A DNA stretch of 6,874 bases from Bacteroidales bacterium (GTDB lineage Bacteria > Bacteroidota > Bacteroidia > Bacteroidales > WCHB1-69), in the NCBI GenBank assembly GCA_024400715.1, contig JAKSMH010000054.1, positions 1 through 6,874 of the forward strand, in the 5' to 3' direction. Position numbers and translations under genes: made by a program. Below are positions 1-5,401 of the stretch, in pieces (positions within the stretch are counted from its first letter, which is position 1; each line of letters starts with the position of its first letter). Under the pieces are notes generated by a model. It had not been told where the DNA came from. It did no database searches and saw only the letters and a program-made list of their open reading frames with translations.

Positions 1-50
1 GACCTCCTGCTCCCAAAGCAGGCGCGATAACCGGACTACGCTATATCCCG
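1..50 (-). tRNA. tRNA-Pro (anticodon UGG), 5' part, cut by window edge
   Basis: Read on the minus strand from position 50, this gives the 5' half of a tRNA. There is a seven-base acceptor strand (CGGGATA), then a D arm with GCG/CGC pairing around a loop containing the conserved GG. A perfect five-pair anticodon stem (CCTGC/GCAGG) follows, enclosing the loop TTTGGGA. Positions 34-36 read TGG, so the tRNA decodes proline CCN codons. The window ends in the variable loop, so the T arm and the 3' acceptor strand are not visible and cannot be checked. A promoter of its own lies just upstream (62-95), so it need not depend on readthrough from murC. The stem pairing makes the identity secure; only completeness is unknown. 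Confidence 0.93.
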
Positions 51-61
51 TTTTGACGTTG

Positions 62-95
62 CAAAAGTACAACATTTTTCAATATAAAAATCAAA
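62..95 (-). promoter_or_regulatory. Bacteroidota-type promoter for the tRNA-Pro gene
   Basis: On the minus strand, positions 69-62 read TACTTTTG, an exact match to the Bacteroidota -7 consensus TAnnTTTG. A TTTG at 95-92 could serve as the -33 element, 22 bases upstream, slightly wider than usual. The -7 box ends 11 bases before the first base of the tRNA, which leaves room for a very short 5' leader. The spacer is strongly AT-rich. The -7 match is seen directly; assigning it to the tRNA is inferred from position and orientation. Confidence 0.6.
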
Positions 96-106
96 AAAAA
101 TAATTT

Positions 107-1471
107 TTATAAACTTTCTTCAATTTGAGGCACCAAACGATCAATATTGCCCGCCCCTAATGTCAACAAAACATCTGATTTATTTGATTTTACATACGAA
201 ATAACCTCATCTGCCTGAAGGAGGATTTTTTGCTTAGAACTTATCATATCCAACAAATATTGAGAGGTAATCCCTGCTATCGGAAGCTCTCGAGCCGGAT
301 AAATTGGAAGCAAAATCACGCTATCCAACATCGAAAGCACTTCGGCAAATTGCGGTGCGAAATCTCTCGTACGAGTATATAAATGCGGTTGGAAAATTCC
401 GCATATTTTTTTGTCTGGATAGATTTTTCTTACCGCCGTCACAAAAGCCCTAATTTCTTCCGGATGATGGGCATAATCATCAATATAAACAAAATCATCT
501 CGCTCAATGCGATAGTCAAAACGGCGTTTTACGCCATTAAACAAGCCTATCTGCAAAAGCAAATCCTGTTCGGTCATCTGAATATGCTGACTTTTGCAAA
601 ATTCCCTTGCCGCCGCAAAAGCCGCCAACGCATTCAATACATTATAAGTCCCCGACACCGAAAGCCGAACCGGCAACGATTGTACTTCTCCGCCCTCGCG
701 ATAATGAAGCATAAATTCGGCCGTATTATGTGCCAATTTAATCTCATCGGCATAGTAATCGCACTGCTCATCCAAACCATACACCAACATACGAGAATGC
801 TCAAGTTGATGGGCCACCTTCTCATTGACAATAAGCGCATCGCTCACCTGATTGGCAAACAACTGAAACGATTCAAGCAATTTAGATTTATCTCCGTAAA
901 TATCCAAATGATCGGCATCCATAGAAGTAATAATGCCCACTTTGGGAAACAAAGTCAAAAACGAACGGTCAAATTCATCAGCTTCCACCACCATCAATTG
1001 CGGATTGTCCTCAATCACTACATTAGAGTCGAAATTTTTGGCAATGCCGCCAATAAAAGCCAACATTGGTAGATTTTTATGCAACAGGGTCGCTACCATA
1101 GAAGTCGTGGTCGTCTTGCCGTGCGTACCAGCAATCCCAATGGTCGGCATTTCCGCACTAATCATTCCCAATACCTGAGAACGCTTATAGATTGGGACTT
1201 GACGCTGAAGAAAATACTGATATTCCAAATGCGATTGGGGAACGGCAGGCGTATAAACCACAAAATCAACATGTTCTGGCAGTTTATCTATATTCTCATC
1301 ATAATGAATGTCTATTCCTGCCGCACTCAACTGCCGCGTAATGACGCTTGGCGTCAAATCGTAGCCATACACCCGATTGCCACTTTGGTGAAAATAACGA
1401 GCCAAGGCACTCATACCAATCCCGCCAATCCCCAAAAAATAAATATCCTTATTCTGAATTTTTTTTCCCAT
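107..1471 (-). CDS. murC: UDP-N-acetylmuramate--L-alanine ligase MurC
   Basis: Cytoplasmic ATP-dependent ligase that joins L-alanine to UDP-MurNAc, the first amino-acid addition in peptidoglycan precursor synthesis. The 454-residue product is full length for the family and carries its motifs in order. These are the N-terminal UDP-binding GIGGIGMSALARYF (14-27), the ATP-binding loop GTHGKTTTT (115-123), EADEFDRSFL (163-172), DADHLDIYG (185-193), YNVLNALAA (276-284), FNGVKRRFD (311-319), DDYAHHPEE (331-339), FQPHLYTRTRD (360-370) and LGAGNID (438-444). VEADEFDRSFL fits MurC better than the recycling ligase Mpl. In the HNxxN-type motif the usual His is Tyr276, the only deviation I noticed. The ATG at 1471 sits six bases after the stop of the PorE-like gene, in an A-rich context (AAGAAAAG) that probably serves as ribosome entry, so the two are likely cotranscribed. 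No ftsQ, murG or ftsA follows; a tRNA gene does. Confidence 0.97.
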   Translation of the reverse strand: MGKKIQNKDIYFLGIGGIGMSALARYFHQSGNRVYGYDLTPSVITRQLSAAGIDIHYDENIDKLPEHVDFVVYTPAVPQSHLEYQYFLQRQVPIYKRSQVLGMISAEMPTIGIAGTHGKTTTTSMVATLLHKNLPMLAFIGGIAKNFDSNVVIEDNPQLMVVEADEFDRSFLTLFPKVGIITSMDADHLDIYGDKSKLLESFQLFANQVSDALIVNEKVAHQLEHSRMLVYGLDEQCDYYADEIKLAHNTAEFMLHYREGGEVQSLPVRLSVSGTYNVLNALAAFAAAREFCKSQHIQMTEQDLLLQIGLFNGVKRRFDYRIERDDFVYIDDYAHHPEEIRAFVTAVRKIYPDKKICGIFQPHLYTRTRDFAPQFAEVLSMLDSVILLPIYPARELPIAGITSQYLLDMISSKQKILLQADEVISYVKSNKSDVLLTLGAGNIDRLVPQIEESL

Positions 1472-1477
1472 CTTTTC

Positions 1478-3547
1478 TTATTTTGCCAAAATCACAAATA
1501 CCGTTCTACGATTTTTTGCCCTTCCCGCCGCCGTATTGTTGTCAGCAATGGGTTTGGACTCGCCATAACCCTTGTATCGCAAGCGACCGGCATCTCCCAA
1601 CTGACTGACCACGTAGTCATACACCGACTTGGCCCTCGATTCTGACAGCAATTGATTGGACTTGTCATCACCAACATTATCGGTATGGCCTTGTATTTCC
1701 ACTTTCACGGTTGGATTCTCATTCAGAAATTCCACAAAAAGGGCAATCATCTGTTTCGATTCCTCCGTCAAACTGTAATCATTAGTACTAAAATTGATAT
1801 CGTGCAAATCGCAGGTTTTTCCCACTTCAATCTTTTTCATTTCCGCATCATTGGTAATCACCGGCTCTTGCTCCGGTGCCACCGTTATCATTTTCGTATC
1901 AAAGGAATGTCCTTCTTTTTTAACATTAACAATAAGATTTTCAGGATGTTCCTTGTTTATTTCCGCCGCCACGGCATATTGTCCGTTGGCATTGACTTTG
2001 GCCATACTCACTACCTTCGACTCGGAATTTCTGACTTCCACAATGGCATTTTCAACCTCCCCGTCATCTGCTTCCACTTTTCCCTTAATAATCACCATTG
2101 AATGAGGACGAGCCGCTTCATATAGACCAAACTGAAAAATGTTCCACGACGTGTGCGTTTGAGGTGCGGCGTAATCTCCCCCTATCAATATACCACTTTC
2201 TGTATATTGATCCGACGAAAAATATCCTGTTTTTCCGTCCAAGCTGACAAAGAAATCCACCTCATCCCGTTCCGTATTGATAGGATGTCCAATATTCTTG
2301 GGTTTTGACCAACGTCCATTTTCATCCATTTTGGAATAAAAAACATCCATCCCGCCCAAGCCATCATGACCGGAAGAAGAAAAATAAAGTGTTTTACTAT
2401 CCGTATGTAAAAATGGAGAACGCTCGTTGCCCGGCGTATTGATGGTGGGACCCAAATTCTCGGGTTTCTGCCATTCGCCAGAAGCATTTTTTCTTGAATA
2501 CCAAATATCGGAACCACCTAAACCTCCTGGTCGGTCACTGGCAAAGAAAAGCATTTCACCGTCCGAACTTAACGACGGCTGCGACTCCCAGGAATCATCC
2601 CGATTGATACCACCCCCCAACTTTTCTGCCGGAGTCCATTCACCATCAATATAATACGAACAATACAAGTCATAATTGGGATAATTGCCTCCGCCAACTG
2701 TCGCCGTGGTCATCCTTGAAAAAACCAACATATCGTTGGTCAAGTTAATGGCCGGACTGCCTTCATGATTGGACTTATTAAACGGATTCGGCAGCGGTTC
2801 CCCTTTTCCGAAAGTACCATCAGCCCGTTTTTGACTATAGCTGAAAAACTCCCGGTTTACCGAATTTCCTCGCCCAAATGGAGTATTGTCCACCACATCC
2901 ATACGACGCGTGAAATAAAAAGTTGAACCGTCGGGCGAAATCGTTGCCAAATATTCATCGGACCTGGTAGAAATTCCTTGAACCGGCTTGGGATCAAAAG
3001 GCACCGGGTGATTTAAAATCTCCTCATAAAAACCTGCCTTTTTAATAATCAGCTGGGCTTCGTCAATTTGCTCCAATCTATTTACCAAATCTGGATTTTC
3101 CACCAATACCTGGGCAAACTTTTTCGCTTCATGGAAATTTTCGGTAAAATAAGCCAAGCGCGCCGCATATAAATTATAATGTATTTTATAATAAGGACAG
3201 ACGGCATAAATGGCATTAAAAGCAGCCAATGCCTTTTCCGCATTCTGTTTCTTTATTTTCGTATCCAAAATAAATTGATCCAATTCTATCGGCAGATAAT
3301 AAGCCAATGCATAATAATACCGGGCCTCCAAATAGTCTGGATTTTCCGCCAGCAATTCTTCGTAAATTTCAATAGCTTCGCTCTTCTTTCCTGATTTTTG
3401 CAAATCACGGGCTTTCTTGTATAACTTTTCCGCCGACTTGGAAGGAGTTTGCACACAGGGATCAGCTTCATCTTGGGCAAAACCAGCATTTCCCAGCCAT
3501 ATGAAGGCCAACAATATCAAAACCAATCGCTGTATTCTATTTTTCAT
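1478..3547 (-). CDS. PorE-like periplasmic TPR / PD40 propeller / CRD / OmpA-domain protein
   Basis: Exported envelope protein of 689 residues. A basic start and hydrophobic stretch (residues 1-24) form a signal peptide with likely cleavage after GFA24. Next come TPR-like helices (about 36-150, with AIEIYEELLAENPDYLEARY) and a beta-propeller of PD40 repeats (about 195-475). The repeats are visible as ISPDGSTFYFTRR (203), SLSSDGEMLFFASDRPGG (325), a copy at 381-405 and SLDGKTGYFSSD (435). A carboxypeptidase-regulatory-like beta domain follows (about 484-558), then an OmpA C-terminal domain (about 575-688). The last has HTDNVG (621-626), LLSESRA (633-639) and NRRTVF (679-684), including the Asp and Arg expected to hold diaminopimelate of peptidoglycan. 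This order matches PorE (PG1058) of Porphyromonas gingivalis, a type IX secretion component; related paralogues exist, so the secretion role is inferred. No lipobox cysteine follows the signal peptide. The start lies 50 bases after aroC, with an A-rich leader and no clear promoter. Confidence 0.88.
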   Translation of the reverse strand: MKNRIQRLVLILLAFIWLGNAGFAQDEADPCVQTPSKSAEKLYKKARDLQKSGKKSEAIEIYEELLAENPDYLEARYYYALAYYLPIELDQFILDTKIKKQNAEKALAAFNAIYAVCPYYKIHYNLYAARLAYFTENFHEAKKFAQVLVENPDLVNRLEQIDEAQLIIKKAGFYEEILNHPVPFDPKPVQGISTRSDEYLATISPDGSTFYFTRRMDVVDNTPFGRGNSVNREFFSYSQKRADGTFGKGEPLPNPFNKSNHEGSPAINLTNDMLVFSRMTTATVGGGNYPNYDLYCSYYIDGEWTPAEKLGGGINRDDSWESQPSLSSDGEMLFFASDRPGGLGGSDIWYSRKNASGEWQKPENLGPTINTPGNERSPFLHTDSKTLYFSSSGHDGLGGMDVFYSKMDENGRWSKPKNIGHPINTERDEVDFFVSLDGKTGYFSSDQYTESGILIGGDYAAPQTHTSWNIFQFGLYEAARPHSMVIIKGKVEADDGEVENAIVEVRNSESKVVSMAKVNANGQYAVAAEINKEHPENLIVNVKKEGHSFDTKMITVAPEQEPVITNDAEMKKIEVGKTCDLHDINFSTNDYSLTEESKQMIALFVEFLNENPTVKVEIQGHTDNVGDDKSNQLLSESRAKSVYDYVVSQLGDAGRLRYKGYGESKPIADNNTAAGRAKNRRTVFVILAK

Positions 3548-3597
3548 ATTATTTTCTGATTAAAAGAGAAAAATAATGTCATTTTCTATTCACACCA

Positions 3598-4557
3598 CTA
3601 TTTTTCCGCAGTTTCTTTTCTAATAAGTAGAAAATCCAACACCACCATTGCCGCCATCGCTTCCACCACCGGAAGCACACGAGGAACCACACATCGGTCG
3701 TTCCTGTCATTCGCTTTATAAACTATAGGATTCCCATTGAAGTCAATGGTTTTTTGCTCACATTGTAGTGACGGTACGGGTTTGAACGCCACATTGAAAT
3801 ACACCTCCTGCCCATTGGTAATTCCGGCTTGCACGCCACCGTCGTGATTGCTATTGAAGGAAAAATCTGTATTTTGGGTATCGTTGAACTCACTACCGCT
3901 CATCGTAGCCGCCGCAAAACCCTCTCCTATCTCAAACGCCTTAGCCGCATTGATAGACATCATAGCAAAAGCCAAGCGGGCATGGAACTTATTATATACC
4001 GGCTCGCCAAGACCTACGGGCAGATTTTTAATCCTGCACTCCACCTTGGCACCAAAAGTATCCCCTTCACAAGCAGGTTTCCCCATTTCAACAGTCTTTG
4101 CCGTAATTTCTATTCCATATTGTTTCAGACACAATTTGGCAATAGCACCGGCAACCACACGACAAACACTCTGTCTCGCCGACGCCCGTCCGCAATCCTC
4201 ATTGGATTGCGCACCATACTTTTCCTTATAGACATACGAAGCGTGTGACGGTTTAATGACTAAGCGCGACGACTCATTGACCTTAACATCCCCATTGGGG
4301 ATTTCAAATGTCAAGGGTTCTCCCGTGGTCACGTCATTACAAACGCCCGAAGTGAACACCACGGTATCGGGTTCACTTCGGCGCGTAGAATTGGGCTCGC
4401 ATGACGGAGCCCTGCGAGCCAATTCAGATTGGATAAAGTCAAAGTCTAAGCGAACTCCCCCAGGACAATTCTCAATCCGGCCAAACATCTTCGGTCCGTG
4501 CGTATCGCCTCCGTCCGTCAAACGGAAAATTTCCCCAAAAGAGTCCGTTCTATTCAT
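3598..4557 (-). CDS. aroC: Chorismate synthase, short and divergent
   Basis: Chorismate synthase family protein; the family converts 5-enolpyruvylshikimate-3-phosphate to chorismate using reduced FMN, the last shikimate-pathway step. The start at 4557 gives 319 residues beginning MNRTDSFGEIFRLT, matching the usual family N-terminus. An in-frame ATG at 4581 would add eight residues and overlap the aquaporin stop. Catalytic positions known from the family appear kept: His20 (GDTHG), His105 (KPSHASYVY) and Asp287 (RNDRCV). Other family blocks are ARRAPS (47-52), GRASARQS (123-130), VGLGEPVY (181-188), MSINAAKAFEIGEGF (200-214) and NSNHDGGVQAGITNGQ (235-250). Oddities: GESHG is GDTHG, the GGGRSSARE block is EDCGRASARQ, RHDPC is RNDRC, and some 30-35 residues usually found between MGxxP and GDxxGAKV are missing (residues 158-165). 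Members are normally about 350-390 residues. It follows the aquaporin gene by ten bases. It could be a working minimal enzyme or a paralogue with altered activity. Confidence 0.85.
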   Translation of the reverse strand: MNRTDSFGEIFRLTDGGDTHGPKMFGRIENCPGGVRLDFDFIQSELARRAPSCEPNSTRRSEPDTVVFTSGVCNDVTTGEPLTFEIPNGDVKVNESSRLVIKPSHASYVYKEKYGAQSNEDCGRASARQSVCRVVAGAIAKLCLKQYGIEITAKTVEMGKPACEGDTFGAKVECRIKNLPVGLGEPVYNKFHARLAFAMMSINAAKAFEIGEGFAAATMSGSEFNDTQNTDFSFNSNHDGGVQAGITNGQEVYFNVAFKPVPSLQCEQKTIDFNGNPIVYKANDRNDRCVVPRVLPVVEAMAAMVVLDFLLIRKETAEK

Positions 4558-4567
4558 ACATATAAAA

Positions 4568-5272
4568 TTATGCGTCTGCATTTTCTTTCTTGCAGCAGCA
4601 TTTGCATTCAAATGCTTTCCACACCAAGGCAGCCAATACAGCACCCACGATAGGAGCCACGATGAACAACCAAAGGTCGGTCAAACCATTGTTGGCATTA
4701 GCATCCAAAATAGCCACTGCCAAAGAACGAGCTGGGTTTACAGAAGTGTTGGTTACAGGAATGGAAACCAAGTGAATCAAGGTTAATGACAAACCGATGG
4801 CGATACCGGCGAAACCCGCAGGAGATTTTTCGTGCGTTGCGCCAAAGATAACGAACAAGAAAATAAACGTCATCACCATTTCAGTAACAAAGGCCTGAGT
4901 AGTGGTATAACCCAAACCGTATGGGTCAATAGCATTTACGGCTAATCCATCGCAATGACCAACCATTAACGCCAACAATCCGGCACCAATCAAACCACCG
5001 ATAATCTGGAATAGGATGTACATCAAGGCATCCTTACAAGCCATTTTCTTATTCACCCACATGGCAATAGTGATAGCTGGGTTGATATGGCAACCTGAAA
5101 TAGGTCCAATGGCATATACCATAATCAATACGGACAAACCAAAAGCCAATGATACGCCGGCAAAACCGATACCCGTTGACAAGACACCCGGAGCGCATGA
5201 GATAGCAGCAGCACCGCAACCCATAATAACCAATACCATGGTTCCCATCATTTCAGCAAAATACTTTTTCAT
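4568..5272 (-). CDS. aqpZ: Aquaporin Z-type water channel
   Basis: Inner-membrane channel of the MIP family, 234 residues, normal length, with six hydrophobic segments and two half-helices bearing the NPA motifs: SGCHINPAIT (59-68) and TNTSVNPARS (174-183). By alignment with E. coli AqpZ, the selectivity filter is Phe44, His167, Thr176 and Arg182, the narrow water-selective set; a glycerol channel would lack the His and carry an Asp in the second NPA box (NPARD). Strong stretches shared with AqpZ include GIGFAGVSLAFGLSVL (34-49) and LIHLVSIPVTNTSVNPARS. The C-terminal tail is unusual: FECKCCCKKENADA has four cysteines in five residues (223-227). Codons are mostly GGT, GCT and similar, suggesting good expression. 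It is the first gene after the EF-G terminator, with a -7 box 51 bases upstream of the ATG, and aroC begins ten bases after its stop. Confidence 0.96.
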   Translation of the reverse strand: MKKYFAEMMGTMVLVIMGCGAAAISCAPGVLSTGIGFAGVSLAFGLSVLIMVYAIGPISGCHINPAITIAMWVNKKMACKDALMYILFQIIGGLIGAGLLALMVGHCDGLAVNAIDPYGLGYTTTQAFVTEMVMTFIFLFVIFGATHEKSPAGFAGIAIGLSLTLIHLVSIPVTNTSVNPARSLAVAILDANANNGLTDLWLFIVAPIVGAVLAALVWKAFECKCCCKKENADA

Positions 5273-5323
5273 AATCTTTTATTTTATATTGTTGATTAAA
5301 TGATATGTTTTTCAATTTCTTTG

Positions 5324-5331
5324 CAAATATA
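5324..5331 (-). promoter_or_regulatory. Bacteroidota -7 box upstream of aqpZ
   Basis: On the minus strand, positions 5331-5324 read TATATTTG, an exact match to TAnnTTTG. It lies 51 bases before the aqpZ ATG, in the AT-rich gap after the EF-G terminator. No good TTTG is found at the -33 distance; that region coincides with the terminator T-run (5349-5356). It is the only candidate I see for starting the aqpZ-aroC-PorE-like-murC series. The match is direct; its use as a promoter is inferred. Confidence 0.55.
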
Positions 5332-5348
5332 CATTATTTTTCAATAAT

Positions 5349-5380
5349 AAAAAAAAGGACGCAAAATTATGCGCCCTTTT
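5349..5380 (-). terminator. Intrinsic terminator of the EF-G paralogue gene
   Basis: On the minus strand the sequence GGGCGCA (5376-5370), loop TAATTT, TGCGTCC (5363-5357) forms a seven-pair stem with one G-T pair. It is preceded by AAAA and followed directly by eight T residues (5356-5349). It begins about 20 bases after the EF-G stop codon, the expected place for a rho-independent terminator. It separates the translation factor gene from the aquaporin gene. Confidence 0.88.
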
Positions 5381-5401
5381 CGAAATATGAAACATCGACT
5401 A

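Noticed and set aside
58..73. GTTG/CAAC repeat exactly flanking the -7 box of the tRNA promoter
   Set aside because: Only four base pairs and not extended outward; too short to call an operator.
84..110. Perfect eight-base inverted repeat (ATAAAAAT / ATTTTTAT) at the end of murC
   Set aside because: It is made only of A and T, has an 11-base loop, overlaps the stop codon and is not followed by a T-run on the minus strand, so it is a weak terminator candidate and may be chance in AT-rich DNA.
383..1072. Long plus-strand open frame (229 codons) opposite murC
   Set aside because: The translation is rich in His, Ile, Arg and Phe with no recognisable domain, and lies entirely antisense to a certain gene; it is a shadow frame.
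107..1471. Mpl (murein peptide ligase) instead of MurC
   Set aside because: The VEADEFDRSFL, DADHLDIYG and FNGVKRRFD motifs fit MurC, including its Bacteroidota members.
3548..3597. Possible promoter or hairpin between aroC and the PorE-like gene
   Set aside because: The best -7-like match (TATTTTTC) lacks the final G and has no partner at -33; the AGAAAAT/ATTTTTCT pairing needs a bulge and is all A/T apart from its end. Fifty bases is also short enough for cotranscription.
4558..4644. Longer aroC reading frame starting at 4644 with 29 extra residues
   Set aside because: The extra residues are the aqpZ 3' end read in another frame, and the family N-terminus begins at the Met encoded at 4557.
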